This document shows, one piece after another, positions 38,258 through 47,350 of a DNA stretch of 64,000 bases. A program made the position numbers and the translations under genes. Below the pieces are notes generated by a model, which was not told the origin of the DNA, searched no databases, and saw only the letters and a program-made list of their open reading frames with translations. The stretch comes from Burkholderiales bacterium (lineage in GTDB: Bacteria; Pseudomonadota; Gammaproteobacteria; Burkholderiales; Burkholderiaceae_C). Position 1 is the stretch's first letter. The number at the start of each line of letters is the position of its first letter. Location of the stretch: positions 49,401 to 113,400 of the forward strand of contig JAGWTH010000007.1 in the NCBI GenBank assembly GCA_028868995.1. The letters run 5' to 3'.

Positions 38258-39534
38258 GCCGCCTGCGGGTCGCCGTCGTCGGCGCCGGCTGGGCCGGCCT
38301 GGCCGCCGCCGTGGCGGCCACGCAGGATGGGCACGCCGTGACGCTGCTGGAGGCCGCGCGCACGCCCGGCGGCCGCGCGCGGGCGCTGCCGGTCACGCTG
38401 CCCGATGGCGAGACGGCGCTCCTGGACAACGGCCAGCACATCCTGGTCGGTGCGTACCTGGAGACGCTCGCGCTGATGGAGACCGTGGGCGTGGATCCGG
38501 ACGCCTCCCTGCTGCGCCTGCCCCTGGTGCTGCGCGACGCGCACGGCGACGGGCTCGCCCTGCCCGCCTGGCCCGCCCCCTGGGACGCGCTGGCGGGCAT
38601 CCTCGGCGCGCGCGGCTGGAGCTGGGCGGAACGGTGGTCGCTGCTGCGCGCGGCCGCCGGCTGGCAGCGCGCCGGCTTTCGCTGCGACCCGGGGCTGAGC
38701 GTCGCCGGCCTCACACGCGACGTCAGTCCGCGGGTGCGCGAGTCGATGATCGATCCGCTGTGCGTGGCGGCGCTCAACACCCCGGCCGACCGGGCCAGCG
38801 GCGAGGTTTTCCTGCGTGTGCTGCGCGACGCCCTGTTCGGCCGCGGGCATCGCGGCTGGGGCGGCTCCAACCTGCTGCTGCCCCGGCAGGACCTGGGCAG
38901 CGTATTCCCGCACGAGGCCTGCGCCTGGCTCGCGGCGCACGGCGCGGGGCTGCGCATCGGGCGGCGCGTGCAGTCGCTGCGGCCGGCCGCCGCGGGCTGG
39001 GACGTGGACGGCGAACCGTTCGACGCGGTCGTGCTCGCAACGCCCGCGGCCGAGGCGGCCCGGCTGGTGGAGGACAGCGGCGCCGCGGCCGCGCCATGGC
39101 TGGCGGCGGCGCGCTCGCTCGCCTTCGAGGCGATCGCGACCGTCTACGTCATCGGCGGCCCGAAGCTGCCGCTGCCAATGCTGGCGCTGCGCACGGGACC
39201 GGACGCGCCGGCGCAGTTCGTGTTCGACCGCGGCCAACTGGGCGGGCCGCCGGGACTGCTGGCCTTCGTGGCCAGCGCGAGCGCGCGCGAGAAGGAGGCG
39301 CTGCAGGCGCAGGTGCTGGCGCAGGCGGCCGCCCTGGGCTGGTCGGTGCAGCCGCTGCAGACCATCGTGGAGAAGCGCGCGACCTTCGCCTGCGTGCCCG
39401 GCCTGCGCCGGCCGCCGCAGGCGATCGCACCGGGGCTGTGGGCCTGCGGCGATTACGTCGAGGGCCCCTATCCGGCGACGCTGGAGGGAGCGGTGCGCTC
39501 GGGGCTGGGGGCGGCGCGGCGGCTGGGGCGTTGA
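38254..39534 (+). CDS. hpnE: HpnE, squalene-forming FAD-dependent oxidoreductase
   Basis: A 426-residue flavoprotein that reduces hydroxysqualene to squalene. The Rossmann motif VAVVGAGWAGLAAAVAA is at residues 6-22, and a second FAD contact with LWACGDYVEGPYPATLEGAV lies at the C-terminus. It starts with GTG overlapping the hpnD stop (GTGA at 38254-38257), so it is translationally coupled. The cyclase Shc and other hpn genes are not in this window. Confidence 0.93.
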   Translation: MSRLRVAVVGAGWAGLAAAVAATQDGHAVTLLEAARTPGGRARALPVTLPDGETALLDNGQHILVGAYLETLALMETVGVDPDASLLRLPLVLRDAHGDGLALPAWPAPWDALAGILGARGWSWAERWSLLRAAAGWQRAGFRCDPGLSVAGLTRDVSPRVRESMIDPLCVAALNTPADRASGEVFLRVLRDALFGRGHRGWGGSNLLLPRQDLGSVFPHEACAWLAAHGAGLRIGRRVQSLRPAAAGWDVDGEPFDAVVLATPAAEAARLVEDSGAAAAPWLAAARSLAFEAIATVYVIGGPKLPLPMLALRTGPDAPAQFVFDRGQLGGPPGLLAFVASASAREKEALQAQVLAQAAALGWSVQPLQTIVEKRATFACVPGLRRPPQAIAPGLWACGDYVEGPYPATLEGAVRSGLGAARRLGR

Positions 39535-39555
39535 GGCCGTACCCCGGCGCGAGGC

Positions 39556-40254
39556 TCACCGCGCCTCGAACAGGTCCTTCAGCTCCCCCAGGTGCGTCAG
39601 CGTCAGGTGCGGCTCCTGCTCGTGCGGCCACAGCGCGTCCGAGCGGTTCAGCCACGCCGCCTGCATGCCCGCATTGAGGGCTCCCAGCGCATCCAGCGTC
39701 ACGTCGTCGCCCACGTGCAGGATGTGCTCCGGCAGGACGTCCACCGCGCCCGCGGCGGCATGGAAGATGCGCGGGTCGGGCTTGCCCACGCCGAACTCGC
39801 GGGCGCACACGGCGGCGCGGAAGAAGCGCCCCAGGCCGACGCGCTGCACGTCCGCGTTGCCGTTGGACAGCGCCACCAGCGGGAAACGCGCCGCCAGGTA
39901 TTCCAGCGCCGGCAGCACGTCGTCGAACAGCGTAACCCGCTGGCGCTCGGCGAAGAACACCTCGAAGGCGGGCTCGGCCAGGGCCGGGTCGTCGCCCGCT
40001 CGCGTCAGCGCCAGCCGGATCGACTCGCGCCGCAGGGCGCTCATGTCGTGCTTGAGGTCGGGCCGCGACGCCCCCATCTCCGCGCGGATGTCGCGCAGGG
40101 CGGCCGGATTGGCGAACAGCGCGGAGGTCATGGGCGCGTGCTCGGACAGCCAGTCGTGCAGCGCCCGCTCGGCCCGCTCGATGGTGGGCCAGATCGGCCA
40201 CAGCGTGTCGTCCAGGTCCAGCGTGACGGCCTTGATCTTCTCCAGGTCCAGCAT
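39556..40254 (-). CDS. HAD-superfamily hydrolase (phosphatase)
   Basis: A 232-residue HAD enzyme. Motif I is DLDDTLWP (nucleophile Asp13), motif [10 protein letters not shown], motif III KPDPRIF and motif [11 protein letters not shown]. The cap is the small helical type (C1). The subgroup resembles YjjG/YigB-like phosphatases, which act on nucleotides or flavin phosphates, but the substrate cannot be read. The start lies only 18 bases from the divergent hemH start. Confidence 0.88.
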   Translation of the reverse strand: MLDLEKIKAVTLDLDDTLWPIWPTIERAERALHDWLSEHAPMTSALFANPAALRDIRAEMGASRPDLKHDMSALRRESIRLALTRAGDDPALAEPAFEVFFAERQRVTLFDDVLPALEYLAARFPLVALSNGNADVQRVGLGRFFRAAVCAREFGVGKPDPRIFHAAAGAVDVLPEHILHVGDDVTLDALGALNAGMQAAWLNRSDALWPHEQEPHLTLTHLGELKDLFEAR

Positions 40255-40272
40255 GGCGGCGAGAATAGCGCA

Positions 40273-41376
40273 ATGGCGTCCGAATCCCGCTCCCCCTCCG
40301 CCCCGCCCCACGCGCACGGTCAGGCATCCTTCACGGCCGTCCTCCTGTGCAACCTCGGCACCCCGGACGAACCCACGCCGGCCGCCGTGCGCCGCTACCT
40401 GGCGCAGTTCCTGGCCGATCCGCGGGTGGTGGAGATTCCGCGCCTGGCCTGGTTCCCGATCCTGTACGGGATCATCCTGCCCCTGCGCTCGGCGAAGTCC
40501 GCCGCCAAGTACGCGACGATCTGGACGCCCGAGGGCTCCCCCCTGAAGGTGTGGACCGAGCGCCAGGCGAAGCGCCTGCAGGGCTGGCTCGGGGAGCAGG
40601 GCCACCGGGTGCGGGTGGAGTACGCGATGCGCTACGGCAACCCCTCCGTCGCCAGCCGGCTCGACGCGCTGGCCGACGCCGGCGCCAGCCGCATCCTGGT
40701 GCTGCCCGCCTATCCGCAGTACGCGGGCAGCACCACCGCCAGCGTGATCGATGCGGTCGCGCAGTGGGCGCAGACGCGCCGCGCCGTGCCCGAGCTGCGC
40801 TTCGTGAACCGCTACCACGACGACCGCGGCTACATCCTGGCGCTGGCCCACCGCATCGAGCGGCACTGGCACGGGAACGGCCGCCCCGACCACCTGGTCA
40901 TGAGCTTCCACGGCGTGCCCGAGCGCACGCTGCACCTGGGCGACCCCTACCACTGCGAGTGCCGCAAGACGGCGCGGCTGCTGGCCGAGACCCTGCAGCT
41001 GGATGCAACCCAGTTCACGGTGACCTTCCAGTCCCGCTTCGGCAAGGCGAAGTGGCTCGAGCCCTACACCGAGCCCACGCTGCAGGCGCTGGCGCGCGAC
41101 GGCAAGCGCCGCGTCGACGTGGTCTGCCCCGGCTTCACCAGCGACTGCCTGGAGACGCTGGAGGAGATCGCGCAGGAGGGCCGCGACGCCTTCCTGGAGG
41201 CAGGCGGGCGCAGCTTCCACTACATCCCCTGCCTCAACGACGACCCGGAGTGGATCCATGCGCTCGGCGCCGTCGCCGAGCGGCACCTGGCGGGCTGGCC
41301 GACGAAGGAGGCGCCGGATGCGCGGGAACTGGCCGCGCAGAAGGAGCGCGCGCTGGCGCTGGGCGCGCAGCGCTGA
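40273..41376 (+). CDS. hemH: Ferrochelatase
   Basis: A 367-residue enzyme that inserts Fe(II) into protoporphyrin IX, the last step of haem synthesis. [12 protein letters not shown] near the N-terminus, MSFHGVPE with the catalytic His near residue 215 and [13 protein letters not shown] near 285-297 mark the family. Its ATG lies 18 bases from the divergent HAD gene and has no clear ribosome site; GAATAG lies a few bases upstream, so a very short or leaderless mRNA is possible. Confidence 0.96.
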   Translation: MASESRSPSAPPHAHGQASFTAVLLCNLGTPDEPTPAAVRRYLAQFLADPRVVEIPRLAWFPILYGIILPLRSAKSAAKYATIWTPEGSPLKVWTERQAKRLQGWLGEQGHRVRVEYAMRYGNPSVASRLDALADAGASRILVLPAYPQYAGSTTASVIDAVAQWAQTRRAVPELRFVNRYHDDRGYILALAHRIERHWHGNGRPDHLVMSFHGVPERTLHLGDPYHCECRKTARLLAETLQLDATQFTVTFQSRFGKAKWLEPYTEPTLQALARDGKRRVDVVCPGFTSDCLETLEEIAQEGRDAFLEAGGRSFHYIPCLNDDPEWIHALGAVAERHLAGWPTKEAPDARELAAQKERALALGAQR

Positions 41377-41380
41377 CGCC

Positions 41381-42262
41381 TCAGTCCCCCGCGCGCGCCT
41401 CGTTCCCGTCGATGAAGGCGCGCACCAGGTCCAGCTGCTGCGGCACGTTCAGCGCCGGCGCATGGCCGCAGCCCGGCACCTCGACGACCCGGGCCAGGCC
41501 CAGCGCCCCGGGGCCGCGCGCCAGCATCTGCCCCGCCACCTCCGGCAGCACCAGGTCCGACTCGGCGCCGCGCAGCAGCAGCACAGGAATGCGCAGCCGG
41601 TCGTAGTGCTCCCACAGCTCGTAGTCGTCCGGGTGGTCGGTGAACTGCCGGACCATCGCCGGGTCGTAGTGCGGCGTCACGCGGCCGTCCGGCAGGCGCC
41701 GGGTCGAGGTCTCGGCGAGCCGGCGCCACTGGGCGTCCGACAGCCAGCCATAGGGCTTGTAGACCTGCCGGAAGAAAGCTTCGAGCTCCGACACCGTTGC
41801 GAACGCCGGCGGCTGGCCCGCATAGTCGCGGATACGCGCGATGGCCGCCGGCGCCAGGTGCGGCGCGTTGTCGTTGAGCACCAGGCTCGCGATGCGGCCG
41901 GCCAGCGCGGGCTGGAAGAGGCCGGCGGCGCACACCGTGCCGATCGCCCCGCCCATGGAGGTGCCGACCCAGTGCGCCCGCGGGATGCCCAGGCGGTCGA
42001 ACAGTTCGGCGGCAATCCGCGCGTAGAAGGACAGCTGGTACTCGTTGCCCGGATCGGGGCTCCACTGGCTCAGGCCGCGGCCGATCGTGTCGGGGCAGAT
42101 CACCCGGTAGCGGTCGGCCAGCGCCTGCGCCAGTTCGTCCATGTCGCGCCCCGTGCGCGCCAGGCCGTGCCAGGCGACCACGACCGGCTCGTTGTCGCCG
42201 CCCCACTCCGTGTAGTGGATCTCGCGGCCGGCGCAGGTGACGTAGTTGGAGGTGGATCCCAT
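41381..42262 (-). CDS. Alpha/beta-fold hydrolase at the end of the Liv operon
   Basis: A 293-residue hydrolase with the oxyanion motif WHGLART (residues 31-37), nucleophile Ser102 in GTSMGGAIG, a likely acid Asp near 236 (GAESDLVLP) and His near 272 (PGCGHAPAL). No signal peptide is seen, so it is cytoplasmic. It starts 12 bases after livM, as the last gene of the ABC operon, suggesting that it hydrolyses an ester or amide brought in by the transporter. The substrate is unknown. Confidence 0.88.
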   Translation of the reverse strand: MGSTSNYVTCAGREIHYTEWGGDNEPVVVAWHGLARTGRDMDELAQALADRYRVICPDTIGRGLSQWSPDPGNEYQLSFYARIAAELFDRLGIPRAHWVGTSMGGAIGTVCAAGLFQPALAGRIASLVLNDNAPHLAPAAIARIRDYAGQPPAFATVSELEAFFRQVYKPYGWLSDAQWRRLAETSTRRLPDGRVTPHYDPAMVRQFTDHPDDYELWEHYDRLRIPVLLLRGAESDLVLPEVAGQMLARGPGALGLARVVEVPGCGHAPALNVPQQLDLVRAFIDGNEARAGD

Positions 42263-42274
42263 CGCGTTGCCCCT

Positions 42275-43354
42275 TCAGGTCGTCTTCGCCCGCTGCGCGG
42301 CCAGCAGCCGCGCTGACTGCATCGCCCGCAGGCGGCCCACCACGCCGGTCGGGAAGTGGTAGACCGACAGCACGAACAGCAGGCCCAGCCACAGCAGCCA
42401 GCGGTCGGGCGACAGCAGCGCGGCCAGCCACGGCAGCCCGGAGACGGCGCCGCTCGCCAGCCGCAGCAGGTCCTGCAGGTAGCTCTGGGCCGCCACGAAC
42501 AGGCCCGCGCCGATCGCCGCGCCATAGATTGTCCCCATGCCGCCGATCACCACGATGAGCAGCACGTCCAGCATGACCTCGAAGGACAGCGTAGTGTCGG
42601 GGCCGTTGTAGCGCAGCCAGATCGCCAGCATCGCGCCGGCCAGCGTCGCGAACAGCGCCGACAGGATGCTGGAGACCGTGCGGTAGACCACCACCCGGTA
42701 GCCGATCGCCTCGGCCCGGAACTCGTTCTCGCGGATCGCCTGCAGCACCCGACCGAAGGGCGAGTTCACGATGCGCAGCAGGGCCAGCAGCAGCAGCACG
42801 CACAGCACGAACAGCAGGTAGTAGCACACGATGCGCCCGTCGATGCGCTGCGTCAGCTGGAACGCGGGCGACAGCACGTCCGGCATCCGGAAGGTCAGCC
42901 CGTCCTCGCCGCCGGTGAACTCCGACAGCTGCGAGGCCAGCGTCTGGAAGGCCGCGGCGAAGGCCAGCGTGATCATCGAGAAGAAGATGGCCCGCACCCG
43001 CAGCGAGAACAGGCCGATGGCCAGCGCCAGCACGAAGGACAGGGCCAGCGCCGCCAGCGTGCCCAGGGCGATGGCGCCCCAGCCCGGGCCCATGCGGGTC
43101 GAGGCGATCGCCACCCCGTAGGCGCCGATGCCGAAGAACATCGTGTGCGCGAAGCTCACGATGCCGGTGTAGCCCAGCAGCAGGTCGAAGCTGGCGACCA
43201 GGACGATGAACACCAGGATCTTGGCGGCGACGTCGAGCGCCTTGATGCCGGGCACCGCGAACGGCGTCACGGCCAGGGCCAGCAGCAGCAGCACCAGGAT
43301 GGCCGCGAGCACGCGGCTGCGGGGGAAGTCGTTGGAAAGCAGTCGGGTCAGCAT
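42275..43354 (-). CDS. Branched-chain amino acid-type ABC permease, LivM-like
   Basis: A 359-residue inner-membrane permease with about nine to ten helices. The LivM family region GYTGIVSFAHTMFFGIGAYG is visible near residues 65-85, and GGMGTIYGAAIGAGLF with the EAA-like segment lies near 270-285. It pairs with the LivH-like permease, seven bases upstream. Substrate in this group need not be an amino acid; many Burkholderiales members carry aromatic or other organic acids. Confidence 0.93.
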   Translation of the reverse strand: MLTRLLSNDFPRSRVLAAILVLLLLALAVTPFAVPGIKALDVAAKILVFIVLVASFDLLLGYTGIVSFAHTMFFGIGAYGVAIASTRMGPGWGAIALGTLAALALSFVLALAIGLFSLRVRAIFFSMITLAFAAAFQTLASQLSEFTGGEDGLTFRMPDVLSPAFQLTQRIDGRIVCYYLLFVLCVLLLLALLRIVNSPFGRVLQAIRENEFRAEAIGYRVVVYRTVSSILSALFATLAGAMLAIWLRYNGPDTTLSFEVMLDVLLIVVIGGMGTIYGAAIGAGLFVAAQSYLQDLLRLASGAVSGLPWLAALLSPDRWLLWLGLLFVLSVYHFPTGVVGRLRAMQSARLLAAQRAKTT

Positions 43355-43361
43355 GCCGGCC

Positions 43362-44342
43362 TTACTTCGCGAGCGCGTAGACGCCCTGCGGCCGCCACAT
43401 CAGGATGGCCAGCATCAGCAGGATGTTGGAGAACAGCGCCGCCTTGGGCACCAGGAAGCCGGTGTAGTTGGCCACCAGGCCAACCAGCAGCGCGCCCACC
43501 AGCGCGCCCGTGGTGGAGCCCAGCCCGCCGATGATCAGGACGATGAAGATCAGCACGTTGACCTGCGCGCCCATCTGCGGCACCACGTTCTGCTGGTACA
43601 GGCCCCACAGCACGCCGCCCAGGCCCGCCAGCGCGCTCCCGACCACGAACACGCCCACGAACAGGACGCGGATGCGGTAGCCGAGCGACTCCACCATCTC
43701 GCGGTCCTGCACCCCTGCGCGGATCAGCAGGCCGATCTTGGTGCGCGTGAGCGTCCACAGCAGCAGCGCGAACACGATCGCGCCCACCACCACGGCCAGC
43801 ACGCGGATCTTCTCCACCGCCGCGTCCCCGAACCAGAGGCTGCCCTGCAGGGCCTGGGGCAGCGGCAGCGGGATCTGCTGCGGGCCCCAGATGACCTTGA
43901 TCAGCTCCTCGCCGATGATCATCCCGCCCATGGTGATCAGGATCTGCTTGAGGTGGTTGCCGTACACCGGCCGCACGATGAAGCGCTCGAAGGCCAGTCC
44001 GACGGCGCCGGCGACCCCCATCGCCACCACCATGGCCGGCAGCACCGCCACCAGGTTGCGCCACAGGCTGTCGGAGCCCGTGTAGTCGCCCATGGCGCCC
44101 AGCACGCTGGTGGCCACGAAAGCCCCCAGGGCGATGAACACGCCGTGGCCGAAATTCAGCACGTCCATCAGGCCGAACACCAGCGTGAGGCCCGAGGCGA
44201 TCACGAAGACGATCATGCCCATGGCCAGGCCGGCGACGGTGAGGGTCGCCCAGGTCGAGGCCGAGCCCACGAAGGGCAGCACGATCAGCGCTAGCGCCGG
44301 CACCAGGGCCAGCGGCTTCCAGTCGAATTCGCGAAGGTTCAT
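43362..44342 (-). CDS. Branched-chain amino acid-type ABC permease, LivH-like
   Basis: A 326-residue permease with about eight helices and the LivH segment GLTLVFGLMDVLNFGHGVFI. It also has IIGGLGSTTGALVGALLVGL near the C-terminus. The start is the ATG overlapping the livF stop (ATGA, 44339-44342); a longer frame goes back into livF. Coupled translation with livF, livG and livM gives one complete importer. Confidence 0.93.
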   Translation of the reverse strand: MNLREFDWKPLALVPALALIVLPFVGSASTWATLTVAGLAMGMIVFVIASGLTLVFGLMDVLNFGHGVFIALGAFVATSVLGAMGDYTGSDSLWRNLVAVLPAMVVAMGVAGAVGLAFERFIVRPVYGNHLKQILITMGGMIIGEELIKVIWGPQQIPLPLPQALQGSLWFGDAAVEKIRVLAVVVGAIVFALLLWTLTRTKIGLLIRAGVQDREMVESLGYRIRVLFVGVFVVGSALAGLGGVLWGLYQQNVVPQMGAQVNVLIFIVLIIGGLGSTTGALVGALLVGLVANYTGFLVPKAALFSNILLMLAILMWRPQGVYALAK

Positions 44343-45064
44343 AGCGCGAGCCCCAGCAGTTGCTGCTGCAGTTCCTCGTCGGCGGCCAGCGCCTGCATGG
44401 AGCCGGCATGGACGACGACGCCGTTGTCCATGACCGCCACCGTGTCGCCCAGGCGCCTGGCGAAGTGGATGTTCTGTTCGACCAGCAGGATGGTGACGCC
44501 CCTGGCCTTGAGCTGGGCGAAGGCTTCGATCATGTTGTGGATGATCGCGGGGGCGAGCCCCTTGCTCGGCTCGTCGACGATCAGCAGCTCGCGCGGCTCC
44601 ACGATCGCGCGCGCCACGGCGAGCATCTGCTTCTGGCCGCCGGACAGCTTGCCGGCCGGGTGGTTCCAGAACTTCTCCACCGCCGGGAACAGCGAGAAGA
44701 TCCACTCCAGCCGGGCCCGGTCGATCTGCGCCGCGCCCCGGGCGCCGCGCGCGGCCAGCACCATGTTCTCCTTGACCGTCAGGTCGGCGAAGATGCCCAT
44801 GTTCTCGGGCACGTAGGCCACGCCCAGGCCGGCGATCCGCGGCGTGGGCAGCGCGGTCACGTCGCGCCCGCCGAACACGATGCGGCCCTGCGAGGCGCGC
44901 CACAGGCCCATGATGGTGCGCAGCGTCGTGGTCTTGCCCGCGCCATTGCGCCCGAGCAGCATGGTGAGCTGCCCGCGCGGCACCACGAGGTCCACGCCGT
45001 GCAGGATGAGGTACGCGCCGATGTGCGTGTGCACGCCGGAGAGGGTCAGGAGCGGATCGCTCAT
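44339..45064 (-). CDS. ABC transporter ATP-binding protein, LivF-like
   Basis: A 241-residue ATPase. Walker A GRNGAGKTTTLR, signature LSGGQKQMLAVARAI and Walker B LLIVDEPSKGLAP are seen. Its start overlaps the livG stop (ATGA, 45061-45064), and its own stop overlaps the livH start. The LivF subgroup is the shorter of the two Liv ATPases. Confidence 0.94.
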   Translation of the reverse strand: MSDPLLTLSGVHTHIGAYLILHGVDLVVPRGQLTMLLGRNGAGKTTTLRTIMGLWRASQGRIVFGGRDVTALPTPRIAGLGVAYVPENMGIFADLTVKENMVLAARGARGAAQIDRARLEWIFSLFPAVEKFWNHPAGKLSGGQKQMLAVARAIVEPRELLIVDEPSKGLAPAIIHNMIEAFAQLKARGVTILLVEQNIHFARRLGDTVAVMDNGVVVHAGSMQALAADEELQQQLLGLAL

Positions 45065-45897
45065 GGGCTGTTCCTCCTCCCCCCTCGAGGGGGAAGGCCG
45101 GGATGGGGGGGAGCGACCTCCTGCGCGGAGGCGTCCTGGGGCGACAGCCCCAGGTAAGCCTCCTGCACCACCGGCGACGCGATGACCTCCGCCGGCGCCC
45201 CGTCCGCCACCAGCGTCCCGTTGTGCAGCACGATGATCCGGTCCGCGAGTTCGCGCACCACGTCCATCTTGTGCTCCACCAGCAGGATGGTCTTGCTGCG
45301 GTCGGCCTTGAGCCGGCGGATCAGGTCCAGGATCACCGGCGCCTCGGCGTGGTTCATGCCCGCCGTCGGCTCGTCGAACATGTAGACCTGCGGCTCCAGG
45401 GCCATCAGCAGGGCCACCTCCAGCTTGCGCTGGTCGCCGTGCGGCAGGTTGGCCACGAATTCGTCCTCGCGGTCCTTCAGCGCGGTGGCGGCCAGCAGTT
45501 CGTCGGCCCGCGCGAGCAGGTCGTCGTGGTCGCTCCAGATGCTCCAGAGATTCAGGCCGCGCCGGTGGCTGCCCGCGCGCGTGGCCTGCACCGCCAACCG
45601 CACGTTCTCCAGCACCGTCAGGCGCGGGAACAGGTTGGTGAGCTGGAAGGCCCGGCCCAGGCCGGCGCGGGTGCGCTCGGAGGCGGGGGCGCCCGACAGG
45701 TCGCGCCCGCCCAGCGTGACCCGGCCCGCGCTCGCCTTGAGCTGGCCCGAGATCAGGTTGAAATAGGTCGTCTTGCCGGCCCCGTTCGGGCCGACGATGG
45801 CCGTCAGTGTCCCCGGCTCGAAGGCGCAGGTGACGCCATTGACGGCCACGTGGCCGCCGAAGCGGACCGTCAGGTCGTGCGTGGCGAGTTGGCTCAT
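45061..45897 (-). CDS. ABC transporter ATP-binding protein, LivG-like
   Basis: A 278-residue ATPase with Walker A GPNGAGKTTYFNLISG near residues 36-51 and the switch region EHKMDVV. The signature is altered: NLPHGDQRKLEVALLM with PHGDQ, as is normal for LivG. It lies 91 bases after the binding-protein gene with a palindromic half-repeat in between, and overlaps livF. Confidence 0.94.
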   Translation of the reverse strand: MSQLATHDLTVRFGGHVAVNGVTCAFEPGTLTAIVGPNGAGKTTYFNLISGQLKASAGRVTLGGRDLSGAPASERTRAGLGRAFQLTNLFPRLTVLENVRLAVQATRAGSHRRGLNLWSIWSDHDDLLARADELLAATALKDREDEFVANLPHGDQRKLEVALLMALEPQVYMFDEPTAGMNHAEAPVILDLIRRLKADRSKTILLVEHKMDVVRELADRIIVLHNGTLVADGAPAEVIASPVVQEAYLGLSPQDASAQEVAPPHPGLPPRGGRRNSP

Positions 45898-45945
45898 GAC
45901 TTCTGCAGGGTGAGCGGGGGCCGGCCGCAGCGGGTGCGGCCTGGA

Positions 45946-45980
45946 TCGGTGGGGTTCGCGCGGCTCACCCCACCCTACGA
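45946..45980. repeat. Dispersed palindromic repeat, locus B (single half-unit)
   Basis: One 35-base half-unit, starting TCGGTGGGGTTCGC and ending CACCCTACGA, lies between the binding-protein gene and livG, inside the operon. It matches half-units at 30462-30548 and 59358-59439. It includes a short self-complementary core and might tune transcription or mRNA decay between the two genes. Confidence 0.7.
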
Positions 45981-45988
45981 CGCATCCC

Positions 45989-47185
45989 TCATCGCCGGTT
46001 GCGGATCGGGACGTTCATCTCCTCGGGCTTGATCTCGTGCACCAGCTCCGGCACGCCCCACGAGAAGGCCGGGTCGACCTTGATCCGGAAGTGGTACATG
46101 CTCTGCATGGCCTGGTGGTCCTCCTTGCGGAAGGTCATCTTGCCCTTGGGCGTGTCGAAGGACATGCCCTCCATGGTGGCGATCAGCTTCTCGGTGCCGG
46201 TGTCGCCGTTGGTCTTCTTCAGCGCGGTCACGATCGCCATCGCGGCGGAGAAGCCGCCGGCGGTGAAGAAGTCGGGCGGCGACTTGAACTGCTTGTAGTG
46301 CATGGACACCAGCGCGTCGTTCGCCGGGTTCTTCGAGATGCCGAAGTAGTAGTAGGTGGCGCCTTCCATGCCCGGGAAGCGCTTGTAGGCCACCATGGCC
46401 GGCAGGATGTTGCCGCCCGAGCCCACCTCGATCCCGTAGCGCTTCTGCAGGTCGGCGTCGGCCAGCGCGTTGAACGGCGGCGTGCCGCCCGCCCACACCA
46501 CCGCGATGATCTTGCGGCCCGGACGGTCCTTCAGCGCCGCGATCAGGCGCTGGATGCCGGCCGTGAAGTCCGTGGTGGTCATCGGCAGGTATTCCTCATG
46601 GACGATCTTCGCCTTGTGCAGCGCCTCCTTGAACGCCTTCACGCCGTCGCGGCCGAAGGCGTAGTCCTGGGCCAGCACGCCGATCGAGACACCGTCCTTG
46701 TCGACGGCCACGGCGTTGGAGATCGCGTCCTGCGAGCTGTTGCGGCCGGTGCGGAAGATGTACCGGTTCCACTTCTCGCCGGTGATCGAGTCGGCCACGG
46801 CCGGCTCCACCAGCAGGATCTTCTTGTACTCCTCGGCCACCGGCAGCATGGCCAGGGCGACGTTGGAAGCGGTCGGGCCGACGGCGAGGTCGACCTTGTC
46901 GTCGGAATAGGCGCTGGCCAGCAGCGACTTGCCCAGGTCCGGCTTGCCCTGGTCGTCCTTCTCGATCAGCACGATCTTCTTGCCCGCGACCATCATGGTG
47001 CCGCCCGTGGCGTACTCGAAGCCCATCTGCAGGCCGGTCTGGGTCTGCTTGCCGTAGGCCTCCAGCGGGCCGGTGCGGCTGTAGATGTGGGCGATGCGGA
47101 TCTCCTTGGCCTGCGCCCAGGCGAGCGGGCTGGCCAGGGCGGATGCGGCGAGGGCGGCGAGCGCGACCCAGAGGCGTCGTTGCAT
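45989..47185 (-). CDS. ABC transporter periplasmic substrate-binding protein (Leu/Ile/Val family)
   Basis: A 398-residue Peripla_BP_6-type protein. A signal peptide ends near residue 25 (PLAWAQ). The mature protein begins KEIRIAHIYSRTGPLEAYG, a typical LivJ-family start, with later contact segments VGPTASNVALAM and VLAQDYAFGRDG. It is first in the operon with livG-F-H-M and the hydrolase. The start at 47185 has AGGAG seven bases upstream. A sigma-54 promoter lies 40-53 bases before the ATG. Confidence 0.94.
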   Translation of the reverse strand: MQRRLWVALAALAASALASPLAWAQAKEIRIAHIYSRTGPLEAYGKQTQTGLQMGFEYATGGTMMVAGKKIVLIEKDDQGKPDLGKSLLASAYSDDKVDLAVGPTASNVALAMLPVAEEYKKILLVEPAVADSITGEKWNRYIFRTGRNSSQDAISNAVAVDKDGVSIGVLAQDYAFGRDGVKAFKEALHKAKIVHEEYLPMTTTDFTAGIQRLIAALKDRPGRKIIAVVWAGGTPPFNALADADLQKRYGIEVGSGGNILPAMVAYKRFPGMEGATYYYFGISKNPANDALVSMHYKQFKSPPDFFTAGGFSAAMAIVTALKKTNGDTGTEKLIATMEGMSFDTPKGKMTFRKEDHQAMQSMYHFRIKVDPAFSWGVPELVHEIKPEEMNVPIRNRR

Positions 47186-47224
47186 GCTTTGTCTCCTGTT
47201 GGGGTGGAATGCGCGGCCTCTGTT

Positions 47225-47238
47225 GCACCCCGCGTGCC
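47225..47238 (-). promoter_or_regulatory. Sigma-54 (RpoN) promoter of the binding protein-Liv operon
   Basis: The minus strand reads TGGCACGCGGGGTGCA. GG at 47238-47237 and GC at 47226-47225 are separated by ten bases, the strict -24/-12 spacing, and the -24 block TGGCACG is a full consensus match. The predicted transcript start is near 47213, leaving a leader of about 28 bases with a good ribosome site. The neighbouring gene upstream encodes a sigma-54 activator. Confidence 0.8.
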
Positions 47239-47290
47239 AGCAACACAAGTCCTTGTCGGAAAAGGACTTTTCCGGAAACGCTCGAGTGAT

Positions 47291-47350
47291 TGCCTGAAAA
47301 TCAGGCAGATGATCTGTCTATTTTTTGGACAATTGCCCGGAAATCAGACA
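47291..47350. promoter_or_regulatory. Three 17-bp inverted repeats, probable activator (enhancer) sites
   Basis: Site 1 at 47291-47307 is TGCCTGAAAATCAGGCA (perfect arms, 3-base centre). Site 2 at 47315-47331 is TGTCTATTTTTTGGACA (imperfect). Site 3 at 47334-47350 is TGCCCGGAAATCAGACA (imperfect) and overlaps the stop codon of the activator gene. Their centres lie about 86, 110 and 129 bases upstream of the predicted sigma-54 start site, the usual range for enhancer-binding proteins. Confidence 0.65.
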
